Assembly (NCBI GenBank): GCA_963704825.1
Contig: CAVPHV010000013.1
Location: forward strand, 1 to 37,106
Length of the DNA stretch: 37,106 nucleotides
Reading direction: 5' to 3'
Source: CAVPHV01 sp963704825
Lineage (GTDB): Bacteria; Actinomycetota; Acidimicrobiia; Spongiisociales; UBA5794
In this document: positions 1 to 6,383 of the stretch, one piece after another
Position numbering within the stretch: position 1 is the stretch's first letter
Layout: each line of letters opens with the position of its first letter
The notes under the pieces: model-generated
The model's database searches: none
Told to the model about the DNA's origin: nothing
What the model saw: only the letters and a program-made list of their open reading frames with translations
Made by a program: the position numbers and the translations under genes

Positions 1-812
1 CTTCGCGTTCCAGCCGCCACCGTTCCCGTGGTGTCGGTTCACGCTCGACGTCGCCACGAAAGCGGGTCAGTTTCTCCTCCACCCGGGCCTCCACGTCACG
101 GGTGCGTTGCGAGAACTCGACCAACACGTCCGGGTCGACGCCGGCGATCTCAGCGATCGCCATTCACCGGAGGATGCCAAACAACACCGAGGCGGCGGGT
201 CAACTCAGCCCGCAACCCGGCGTGATACAGGCTCGACAAGGTCCGTTGATCCATCTTCACCGTGCGGGCATCCAACGCCAACCAACGCCCATCCGGAGCT
301 TTCACTCGGTTGGCGATCACCGCATGAGTGTGCAACTGCGGGTCCAAACGACGACTCGTATGCTGCCGGAACACCCCGGCCACGATCCCCTCAGCGTCGA
401 CACACACCACATGACCCCGCCGCCGCAACCTCGTATGCGCCCGCGACTCCACCCAGGCCAACACCGCGTCGACCGCGGTGTCGTGCGCCTCCGTCACCTC
501 CCGTTGCAGTCGCTCGTTGCCGACGGCGAACAGGACCGACACTGACTTCGGCGCCGAGAACGTGGCATCGAACCCCCGCACTGATGTCTCTCCGAAGCGG
601 CGCCCCAACCGCTCCCCGGTCACCGGATCGAGACCGGCCATCACCGCCAGAAACGCCTCATCATCGATCCCCCCATCAAGACCCAACATCCCGGCGCCCC
701 GACCGAACCAGCGACCCGGCGGCTCACCACCATCCAAGTAGTACGACGGAAGCTGCTCCGTGTAATACCGGCCCGCCATGGCGCCCTTCAACGTCGTCAC
801 CCGCACCGTCAC
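1..812 (-). pseudogene. MobF/TrwC-type conjugative relaxase, frameshifted, runs off the window start
   Basis: This is the N-terminal relaxase domain of a MobF (TrwC-like) protein, which would nick one strand at oriT and carry it into the recipient. The reading starts at a GTG at 812. It has the N-terminal Tyr-rich segment (AGRYYTEQ, SYYLDGG), the SAPKSVS motif and the metal-binding histidine motif DPQLHTHAV. A stop at 150-152 ends this frame after PPVNGDR. The next frame then continues at once as IAEIAGVDPDVLVEFSQR and stays open to base 1, which is how the family continues. One extra base (or two lost) near 152-165 therefore breaks the gene. No homopolymer lies there, so a real mutation is as likely as a sequencing error. 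It is divergent from the integrase and probably belongs to the same mobile element. The C-terminal helicase part, if present, lies outside the window. Confidence 0.82.
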
Positions 813-1073
813 TGCCCCACCCCCACAGCGGGACCGCAGGTGTGCACTCGTCTGTCACTCTCGACTGGGAGGGGCAGCTGCAGGTTGGTGGGTGCGGTCA
901 CGGTCCGATTCCCTCTGTGGGTGTCCGTTCCTTCGACTATGATAGCGTTCATACATCGTAGATATTGGATAGATATTGATAACTAATGAGTAATGATGCG
1001 AAACGATGAGAGATGTACGCTTGCTTCGTAGCCTGCTGACGGGCGAGGACGCGGTCAGAAGAGGAGGACGCCG
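813..1073. promoter_or_regulatory. Divergent control region between relaxase and integrase, with AT-rich repeats
   Basis: This stretch holds no convincing gene. Positions 940-1017 are strikingly AT-rich for this genome. TAGATATTG occurs twice, at 959-967 and 970-978, eleven bases apart (one helical turn). TACATC at 952-957 is mirrored by GATGTA at 1012-1017. Direct repeats at helical spacing next to an integrase gene are typical of regulator, excisionase or integrase arm-binding sites. That role is inferred. No known oriT nick site was recognised. Confidence 0.45.
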
Positions 1074-2249
1074 ATGAGCCGCTCCGGTTGGATCGAAGAC
1101 CGCCACGGACGCACCGGCCGAAGGTGGCGCGCCAGGTATCGGGGTCCCGACGGGCGCATCCGGTCGAGGAGCTTCCACCGGAAAGTCGACGCCGACCGCT
1201 GGCTCGACGCTCAACTCGTCCGCATCGACCGGGGGGACTGGCTCGACCCGGCGGCCGGCAACGTGTCCCTGGGTGAGTGGTCCGGCAAATGGCTGATGAC
1301 CCTATCGCTCAAGCCGAAGACCCGAGCGGAGTACGAGTCGTTGCTGAGATCACGCATTCTGCCGGCCTTTGGTGCCATGCCGATCAATCGGATCACACCG
1401 GCGGCGATACGAGAATGGACCGCATCGATGAGCGCCGAGGGCTTGTCGGCATCGCGGGTGCGCGCTGCCAAGGGTCGGCTGGCGCAATGTCTCCAAATGG
1501 CGGTGCACGACGGTCTGCTCCTGAGGAACCCGGCCGAGGGGATCAAGACTCCGCCGGTGCGGTCCCGTCCGCAGCGGTTCCTCGACGGGGTCGACGTCAC
1601 CAGGCTCGCTACTGCGGCGGAGGAGCGCTTGTCAGGCGCCGGGCTCGTGGTCGAGACGCTGGCTTACGTCGGTCTCCGCTGGGGCGAGCTGGTGGCTTTG
1701 CGGCGATCTCGGGTTGATGTGTTGCGGCGACGCATCGAGGTCGCCGAGGCGGCGACTGAGATCGGTGGCGGACTGTCATGGGGACCGCCAAAAAGTCACG
1801 AGCCACGGATGGTGATGATGCCGTCGATGCTTCTCGACAAGCTGGCTGCGCACCTCGGCTCGGTGGCGTCCGACGGTCTCGTCTTCACCGCGCAGCGCGG
1901 TGGACCGCTCCGATCGTCGGCCTGGCGTCGCACCGTGTGGACCCCCGCGTTGAACCAGGCCGGCATCGACGATCTGCGGATTCACGACTTACGCCATACG
2001 GCGGCAAGCCTGATGATCTCGTCCGGTGCGTCGATCAAAGCGGTGCAGCGACAGCTCGGCCACGCCTCAGCGACGATGACACTCGACCTCTACGGGCACC
2101 TCTACGACGACGATCTCGATGCCCTCGCCGACGCCCTCGATCGCAAGCTCGCCGAGTCTCCCGCGCCCCCAGTGCGCCCCGACCGCGCCCCGAAGGGCGC
2201 CGGGCACGTCGTGCCGATGCGGTCGGCTCGACCAGAAACCCTCACGTAG
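1074..2249 (+). CDS. int: Tyrosine recombinase / site-specific integrase
   Basis: A 391-residue phage-type integrase that would catalyse integration and excision of the element. The N-terminal third has an arm-binding-type segment (GRTGRRWRARYRGPDGR) followed by a core-binding SAM-like domain (about residues 75-155). The catalytic domain has all expected residues: Arg about 202 (GLRWGELVAL), His 304 and Arg 307 (IHDLRHTAAS), His 330 (QLGHASATMT) and the nucleophile Tyr near 340 (DLYGHLY). The ATG follows GAGGAGG at 1061-1067 with good spacing. The gene ends 12 bases before the 3' end of tRNA-Ser(UGA), the classic position for an integrase that uses the tRNA 3' end as attB. The integrated element must therefore extend leftward past the relaxase. 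The gene looks intact. Confidence 0.95.
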   Translation: MSRSGWIEDRHGRTGRRWRARYRGPDGRIRSRSFHRKVDADRWLDAQLVRIDRGDWLDPAAGNVSLGEWSGKWLMTLSLKPKTRAEYESLLRSRILPAFGAMPINRITPAAIREWTASMSAEGLSASRVRAAKGRLAQCLQMAVHDGLLLRNPAEGIKTPPVRSRPQRFLDGVDVTRLATAAEERLSGAGLVVETLAYVGLRWGELVALRRSRVDVLRRRIEVAEAATEIGGGLSWGPPKSHEPRMVMMPSMLLDKLAAHLGSVASDGLVFTAQRGGPLRSSAWRRTVWTPALNQAGIDDLRIHDLRHTAASLMISSGASIKAVQRQLGHASATMTLDLYGHLYDDDLDALADALDRKLAESPAPPVRPDRAPKGAGHVVPMRSARPETLT

Positions 2250-2261
2250 CAAGGGTTTCAG

Positions 2262-2350
2262 CGGAGGGAGTGGGATTCGAACCCACGGAACCCCGAAAGG
2301 GGCTCAACAGTTTTCAAGACTGTCGCCTTCGTCCGCTCGGCCATCCCTCC
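2262..2350 (-). tRNA. tRNA-Ser(UGA)
   Basis: The minus strand folds as a class II tRNA. Acceptor GGAGGGA pairs with TCCCTCC and the discriminator is G. The anticodon loop is CTTGAAA (anticodon UGA), with a long variable arm closed by CCCC/GGGG and a T-loop TTCGAAT. CCA is not encoded. The 3' end faces the integrase gene and is the likely att site of the left-hand mobile element. Confidence 0.97.
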
Positions 2351-2424
2351 AATGTGTGCTCGTGCCCAACGCCTTTCGGGATCGCAGTCACACCGGCGCG
2401 ATCCGACAACCCGGACCCGGTAGC

Positions 2425-2445
2425 GCAGCTCCCGCAGGGAGCTGC
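2425..2445. terminator. Perfect 9-bp hairpin between tRNA-Ser genes
   Basis: GCAGCTCCC, a 3-nt loop GCA, then GGGAGCTGC. No U-tract follows on either strand. It lies just upstream of a second hairpin and is best read as part of a tandem terminator for minus-strand tRNA transcription coming from the right. Confidence 0.5.
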
Positions 2446-2449
2446 TGAC

Positions 2450-2470
2450 GGACCTGCCCCTGGCAGGTCC
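2450..2470 (-). terminator. Hairpin terminator next to the tRNA-Ser relic
   Basis: GGACCTGCC, loop CCT, GGCAGGTCC, perfect. A hairpin of the same shape (GGACCCGCC-GCA-GGCGGGTCC) sits in the same place directly 3' of tRNA-Ser(CGA). It is therefore probably the original terminator of the lost tRNA gene whose 3' end remains at 2473. Confidence 0.6.
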
Positions 2471-2472
2471 GC

Positions 2473-2549
2473 GCGGAGGGAGTGGGATTTGAACCTCATC
2501 CGCGGTGCCGCCAAGACGGCAACGTTGCGGTCAAACCCACATCCTCCGC
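2473..2549 (-). pseudogene. Relic of a tRNA-Ser 3' end inside a long imperfect hairpin
   Basis: Bases 2473-2495 are identical over 23 bp to the 3' end of tRNA-Ser(GGA) at 2657-2679 (T-loop, T-stem 3' strand, acceptor 3' strand). The upstream bases GGTCCG and the terminator hairpin also recall intact tRNA-Ser neighbours. The rest of the tRNA is gone. In its place, 2531-2549 is an imperfect inverted copy of the same end, so the transcript would form a hairpin whose outer stem pairs GCGGAGG with CCTCCGC. Inner pairings CCGC/GCGG and TGCCG/CGGCA are possible. The T-stem is broken and there is no proper anticodon arm, so it is not a working tRNA. Confidence 0.7.
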
Positions 2550-2657
2550 GAGTCGCGGCGCAGAGTAGACAATCCTCCCCAGATAGCAGTGGTCGAGGCC
2601 GAACAGGACTCGACCACTGCGGCGAAACCCATAGAGCTCGGCCCCGGAGCGGTCCGG

Positions 2658-2748
2658 CGGAGGGAGTGGGATTTGAACCCACGAGGCGAGTCACCCCGCC
2701 TACACGCTTTCCAGGCGTGCGCACTAGGCCAGACTATGCGATCCCTCC
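2658..2748 (-). tRNA. tRNA-Ser(GGA)
   Basis: Class II tRNA on the minus strand. The acceptor pairs GGAGGGA with TCCCTCC. The anticodon arm is CACGC-CTGGAAA-GCGTG (anticodon GGA). The variable arm GGCGGGG..GACTCGCC is long, the T-loop is TTCAAAT and CCA is not encoded. Thirty-four bases separate it from the start of tadA on the other strand. Confidence 0.97.
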
Positions 2749-2782
2749 TAGGGTCCCGGAGTGTAGAAGAGCGGAGGAACTG

Positions 2783-3241
2783 GTGGATCACGACAGGTGG
2801 ATCGAACCGATGCGTCGCGCATTGGCCGAAGCGAGCGCTGCGCTCGAACATGGCGATGTCCCCGTTGGCGCCGTCGTCATCGGACCCGACGGAACCGTTG
2901 CCGCTTCCAACCACAATCGGCGTGAGGAACGTGGTGACGCCACCGCCCACGCTGAGATGCTGGCCCTCCAGGAGGCGTCCGCCACTCGCGGTGACTGGCG
3001 ACTCACCGGCCACACATTGGTCGTCAGCCTCGAACCGTGCCCGATGTGCGCAATGGCGGCCGTCTGGGCAAGGGTGGACCGCATCGTCTACGGCGCCGCC
3101 GACCTCAAAGCCGGCGGCGTGTGGAGCCTGTACAACCTCCCCCAGGACGAACGCCTCAACCACCGATGCGAAGTCATCGCCGGCGTGCTCGAATCAGAGG
3201 CCCGCACGATGTTGGGGGAGTTCTTCGCCGACCGCAGATAG
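2783..3241 (+). CDS. tadA: tRNA-specific adenosine deaminase
   Basis: A 152-residue zinc deaminase that converts wobble A34 to inosine in tRNA-Arg(ACG). The zinc and catalytic residues are present: His56 and Glu58 in TAHAEML, and Cys86 and Cys89 in PCPMC. Other family features are GDVPVGAVV and the asparagine-containing SNHNRRE. I chose GTG 2783 because GGAGG lies at 2773-2777, five bases upstream. The reading frame stays open further upstream through the tRNA region but that part has no protein character. The gene converges on rmlB with only 8 bases between stop codons. Confidence 0.93.
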   Translation: MDHDRWIEPMRRALAEASAALEHGDVPVGAVVIGPDGTVAASNHNRREERGDATAHAEMLALQEASATRGDWRLTGHTLVVSLEPCPMCAMAAVWARVDRIVYGAADLKAGGVWSLYNLPQDERLNHRCEVIAGVLESEARTMLGEFFADRR

Positions 3242-3249
3242 GGCCATAC

Positions 3250-4257
3250 TCACCCCGCAGTGACCATCCGGAGCCACTCCGGATGGTCGAGGTACCAACG
3301 GACCGTGCGGGCCAGTCCGTGTCGCAGGTCGACCGAGGGGCTCCACCCGAGCTCCGACCGGATACGGCTGATGTCCATCGCATAGCGGAAGTCGTGACCG
3401 GGCCGATCCGTCACGAACTCGATCAGGTGGCGGGACGTCCCGACCGGCAGGCCTCGTGCGACGTCGAGTTCGTCGAGAACCATCCCTGCCAGGTCGAGGT
3501 TGCTGAACTCAGCCTCTCCCCCGATGCAGTACGTGGCCCCGGTGACGCCTCGCTCGAACACGAGGGCGAGTGCATCACAATGGTCCCCAACGTAGAGCCA
3601 ATCACGCACGTTGGCACCGGTGCCGTAGACCGGGACCGGATCATCAGCGAGAGCGCGTGTGATGACCGTGGGGATGAGTTTCTCAGGGAACTGCCTAGGC
3701 CCGTAGTTGTTCGAGCAGTTGGTGATCACCACAGGCAGGTCGTAGGTCGCGTGCCAGGCCCGGACGAAGTGATCAGAGCCCGCCTTCGAGGCGGCGTACG
3801 GGCTGTTGGGGAGGTAGCGACTCGACTCGTCGAAGCGCCCATCAGCCCCGAGACTGCCAAAGACCTCGTCCGTGGACACGTGATGAAACCGCACGTCCTC
3901 GCGGCCGACCCATGATTCTGCGGCCTGCTGCAGCAGCACAACTGTGCCGATCACATTGCTCCGAGCAAAGGCCACCGCATCGACGATGGAGCGATCGACG
4001 TGGCTCTCGGCTGCCAGGTGGATCACACCGTCGATGTCGTAACTCTCAAACACCCGCCGTACGGCATCCGAATCGAAGATGTCGGCCTCGATGAACGTGT
4101 GGCATTCGTGGTCGAGGACCCCCTCGAGATTGACGAGGTGACCGGAGTAGGTGAGTGCGTCCAGGGACACCAAGTGGCGGCCCGGCCAGCGGACGAGGAG
4201 GTGACGAATCAGATTCGAGCCGATGAACCCCGCGGCTCCAGTGACCAGTACCCCCAT
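3250..4257 (-). CDS. rmlB: dTDP-glucose 4,6-dehydratase
   Basis: A 335-residue extended short-chain dehydrogenase/reductase that converts dTDP-glucose to dTDP-4-keto-6-deoxyglucose, a precursor of rhamnose and other deoxysugars. It has the NAD-binding GAAGFIGS motif at residues 7-14, the catalytic dyad STDEVFG (Thr129, Asp130, Glu131) and YAASK (Tyr154, Lys158). The substrate-binding segment NCSNNYGPRQFPEKLIP and the PGHDFRYAMD region near the C-terminus also match RmlB rather than a generic epimerase. The ATG at 4257 gives the right length; a longer frame to 4290 adds only non-conserved residues. No other rml genes lie nearby, so the sugar's fate is unknown. Confidence 0.92.
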   Translation of the reverse strand: MGVLVTGAAGFIGSNLIRHLLVRWPGRHLVSLDALTYSGHLVNLEGVLDHECHTFIEADIFDSDAVRRVFESYDIDGVIHLAAESHVDRSIVDAVAFARSNVIGTVVLLQQAAESWVGREDVRFHHVSTDEVFGSLGADGRFDESSRYLPNSPYAASKAGSDHFVRAWHATYDLPVVITNCSNNYGPRQFPEKLIPTVITRALADDPVPVYGTGANVRDWLYVGDHCDALALVFERGVTGATYCIGGEAEFSNLDLAGMVLDELDVARGLPVGTSRHLIEFVTDRPGHDFRYAMDISRIRSELGWSPSVDLRHGLARTVRWYLDHPEWLRMVTAG

Positions 4258-4301
4258 GCGCTGCCTTTCGTTGCACGCAGTTCGTTGCACGAACTACAGA
4301 C

Positions 4302-4322
4302 GGACCCGCCGCAGGCGGGTCC
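4302..4322 (-). terminator. Terminator of tRNA-Ser(CGA)
   Basis: A perfect 9-bp stem GGACCCGCC / GGCGGGTCC with loop GCA lies three bases beyond the mature 3' end of the tRNA. No U-run follows, as is common in high-GC actinobacteria. Confidence 0.65.
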
Positions 4323-4325
4323 GCG

Positions 4326-4415
4326 CGGAGAGAGTGGGATTCGAACCCACGGAACCGGTAAAACCGATTCAACAGTTTTCGAGACTGCCGCCTTCGTCCG
4401 CTCGGCCATCTCTCC
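4326..4415 (-). tRNA. tRNA-Ser(CGA)
   Basis: Class II tRNA. The acceptor pairs GGAGAGA with TCTCTCC and the discriminator is G. The anticodon loop is CTCGAAA (anticodon CGA), with a variable arm ATCGG..CCGGT and T-loop TTCGAAT. CCA is not encoded. It resembles the UGA gene in the D-arm and anticodon arm, consistent with local duplication. Confidence 0.97.
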
Positions 4416-4463
4416 AATGCGCGCCGGATGATACCGGGCGAACGCGTTGATGCGGCCAGGAGT

Positions 4464-4469
4464 TAGGGT
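4464..4469 (+). promoter_or_regulatory. -10 element TAGGGT for the cupredoxin gene
   Basis: TAGGGT fits the actinobacterial TANNNT -10 and ends seven bases before the ATG at 4477, the spacing of leaderless transcripts. The same hexamer at almost the same distance precedes the transporter gene at 31187. An alternative is AGGAG at 4458-4462 acting as a ribosome site for GTG 4468. Confidence 0.4.
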
Positions 4470-4476
4470 GCCGCCA

Positions 4477-4911
4477 ATGCGCCGTGCCCTTCCTTTCGTG
4501 ATCGCTGCCGCAGTGCTCGCCGTCCTGGTGATCGTTGTCGTTGCCATGGGGGGCGACGACGCGCCGCCTACGACCGCAACGACGGGTCCGCCGCAAACCG
4601 CCGTGTTCACGGTCGCCACCGAGTTCGCCTATGCCCCGGACCTCTGGCTGGCCGTCCCCGACACACCGATCGACGTGACGATGGACAACCAGGGCACCGT
4701 CGAACATGACTGGACGATCCTGTCTGAGTCCATCGACAACGAAGCCGAGTTCTCCGAAGACTTGGTGTTGTTCCGCCTCTACGCCGATGCAGGCGTCACC
4801 GCTCAGGGCACGACCCAGCCCCTGCCGGTCGGCACCTACCAGATCATCTGCACGATTCCCGGCCACTTCACGGCCGGCCAAGAGGGCATCTTGCGGGTCA
4901 CCAACGGCTGA
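4477..4911 (+). CDS. Membrane-anchored cupredoxin with a Gln axial ligand
   Basis: A 144-residue blue-copper-fold protein. Residues 5-24 form a membrane anchor or uncleaved signal, followed by a Pro/Thr-rich linker (28-40) and a plastocyanin-like domain facing outside. Copper ligands visible are His77 (VEHDWT), Cys125 and His130 (CTIPGH). Five residues after the last His, where plastocyanin-like proteins usually have Met, there is Gln135 (HFTAGQEG). Gln is the axial ligand of stellacyanins, which have low redox potential. The role is likely electron transfer, but no partner is nearby. The ATG is favoured because TAGGGT lies seven bases upstream; GTG 4468 is possible and would add three residues. 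Confidence 0.8.
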   Translation: MRRALPFVIAAAVLAVLVIVVVAMGGDDAPPTTATTGPPQTAVFTVATEFAYAPDLWLAVPDTPIDVTMDNQGTVEHDWTILSESIDNEAEFSEDLVLFRLYADAGVTAQGTTQPLPVGTYQIICTIPGHFTAGQEGILRVTNG

Positions 4912-4956
4912 CGATCCGACTGTATCGCAGTCGCCCAACCCGGCTAACCTCTCGTC

Positions 4957-5231
4957 TACCGTGCTAGGCGGGGCGCTAGGGGTGCCCTGAACTCGAAATC
5001 CTCTTCATGCGAGGCCGAATCCCCGCCCGAGGGTGGAAGTCCTTCGGGCCAGCGCCGGGACAGTTGATGATGAAGGCTGGGTCCTACGCGGCGGGACGTC
5101 GTGAATCGGGTCAGATCCGGAAGGAAGCAGCCCTAAGCGGGTCAGTCCCGGGTGCCGTAGGGGTGCCTGGCTGGAGTCAACGGCCCGGGACGCGCCGGTG
5201 GGTAACTACTCGAAGGCGGGGTGCACGGTTA
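4957..5231 (+). ncRNA. ffs: Signal recognition particle RNA, large Gram-positive type
   Basis: The sequence starts GTGCTAGGCGGGGCGCTAGG and ends GGCGGGGTGCACGGTT. The 5' ACCGTGC pairs with the 3' GCACGGT to close the Alu domain. The helix 8 core TCAGATCCGGAAGGAAGCAG, which binds Ffh, is at 5111-5130. A length near 275 nt and the presence of the Alu domain match Gram-positive 6S-type SRP RNA. The ends are estimated to within a few bases. Confidence 0.93.
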
Positions 5232-5236
5232 CCTCA

Positions 5237-5743
5237 TCACCGGCCGACGACGGTCTGCGCCTCCCGGTAGCGGCGCACGTCGACCACGACTGTGCCCGCC
5301 CCCAAGTCGTGAAGGCCGCGTCGGCGTGGGTCGAGGGCAACGACGCCGTAGACCACGACCGACAGGAACGGCACCGGGAGTACCCCGGCGATGCCCACGA
5401 TCGCCCAACGGACAGTGGCGGCCGGCCAGGTGGGTATCACCCCGGTCTTTTCCCCGACCACCCGCGAACCGACAGTCATCTTGCCGAGGGTCTCACCTCG
5501 CCAACCGGTGAAGATCACGTAGTAGAGGCCGACGGCGATGAACTGAGCCACCCGTACCGACCGCGGCCAACCGTCGGTAGCCGCAATGTCGTCGAAGTCG
5601 ACCCCGCCGATGATGGCGATCCCGACCGTGACCCCGAACATCAGGAAGATATCGACTCCAAACCCCAGGATGCGTTGCCAGTAGCCGGCCAGGGCCTGGT
5701 CGGGGACCAGCGGGGGCGGGGGCAGGTCGTGTTCGGGAGTCAC
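5237..5743 (-). CDS. RDD family membrane protein
   Basis: A 168-residue integral membrane protein. It begins with a Pro-rich cytoplasmic segment, then a helix (about residues 27-48: GFGVDIFLMFGVTVGIAII), a second (68-80) and a C-terminal pair (about 108-135). Hallmarks of the RDD family are GETLGKMTVGSRVV and the C-terminal RRRGLHDLGAGTVVV. The GTG start overlaps the stop of the upstream methyltransferase gene (GTGA), so the two are translationally coupled. The function of RDD proteins is poorly known; transport or ion-exchange roles have been suggested for some. Confidence 0.85.
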   Translation of the reverse strand: MTPEHDLPPPPLVPDQALAGYWQRILGFGVDIFLMFGVTVGIAIIGGVDFDDIAATDGWPRSVRVAQFIAVGLYYVIFTGWRGETLGKMTVGSRVVGEKTGVIPTWPAATVRWAIVGIAGVLPVPFLSVVVYGVVALDPRRRGLHDLGAGTVVVDVRRYREAQTVVGR

Positions 5744-6366
5744 GCCTTCTCCAAGACGGCGCCGTATACAAAGCCGAGCGGCCCCATCCGCCAGACCTCC
5801 ACCACGGTCATCGGGCCATCGGCAAACAACACCTCCGGAGGCGGCAGCTTGTCGAGGCTGTGATGGAGGTACGTGTACTCGTCGTAGGCGCCGCTTACCA
5901 GGCCGACCGCCCGTAGCGCCACGGCGGATCCGGCCCGGTGCAGTGAAGCTTGCCAGTTCGCTTCCGGCCGGCCCAGGCCGACGATCCCGGCACGACCGCC
6001 GGGCCGCAACACCCGCGCTATCTCGCCGAGGGTTGCGTCGACCGAGTCGAGGTTGCGAAACACGTAGGCCGAGAAAACCGCATCAAACGCAGCGTCGTTG
6101 AAGGGCAGGGCCTCACCCACGGCAACCACCCGGTGTGCGGTCGGGTTGAGCGCCAACATCTCGGGCGCAGGGTCGAGGGCCACCACGTCCCGATCGCCAA
6201 AGGCTTGGTTGGCCGCTCCGGTACCGCCGCCGAGATCGAGAAGGCGGCCGCCGGGAAGGTGCGCAATAACACGCTTCCGCCAGTTCTGATCCTGTCCGAA
6301 CGACAGGACGCGGTTGATCCTGTCGTACTTACCGGCGATATCGGAGAAGACGGTTCCGTTGCTCAC
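5740..6366 (-). CDS. menG: Demethylmenaquinone methyltransferase-like (UbiE/MenG family)
   Basis: A 208-residue class I SAM methyltransferase. The start FSDIAGKYDRINRVLSFGQDQNWRK is the UbiE/MenG signature for this enzyme, which methylates demethylmenaquinone in the last step of menaquinone synthesis. SAM motif I is LLDLGGGTG (residues about 42-50), followed by VVALDPAPEML and the motif III region RVLRPGGRAGIVGLGRP. It is somewhat shorter than usual (about 230) and lacks the typical C-terminal GGIVAIH end, so a related methyltransferase cannot be excluded. It lies 17 bases downstream of serS in the same unit. Confidence 0.78.
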   Translation of the reverse strand: MSNGTVFSDIAGKYDRINRVLSFGQDQNWRKRVIAHLPGGRLLDLGGGTGAANQAFGDRDVVALDPAPEMLALNPTAHRVVAVGEALPFNDAAFDAVFSAYVFRNLDSVDATLGEIARVLRPGGRAGIVGLGRPEANWQASLHRAGSAVALRAVGLVSGAYDEYTYLHHSLDKLPPPEVLFADGPMTVVEVWRMGPLGFVYGAVLEKA

Positions 6367-6383
6367 CGCAATACCCGGTCCGG

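Noticed and set aside
102..961. Long plus-strand open frames over the relaxase
   Set aside because: They are Arg/Pro/Thr-rich antisense shadows with no start context, while the minus strand encodes clear relaxase motifs.
2473..2549. A functional tRNA or an integron attC site
   Set aside because: The T-stem does not pair, no proper 7-base anticodon loop exists, and the ends lack the attC core triplet and adjacent motifs. It reads better as a tRNA-Ser relic in a hairpin.
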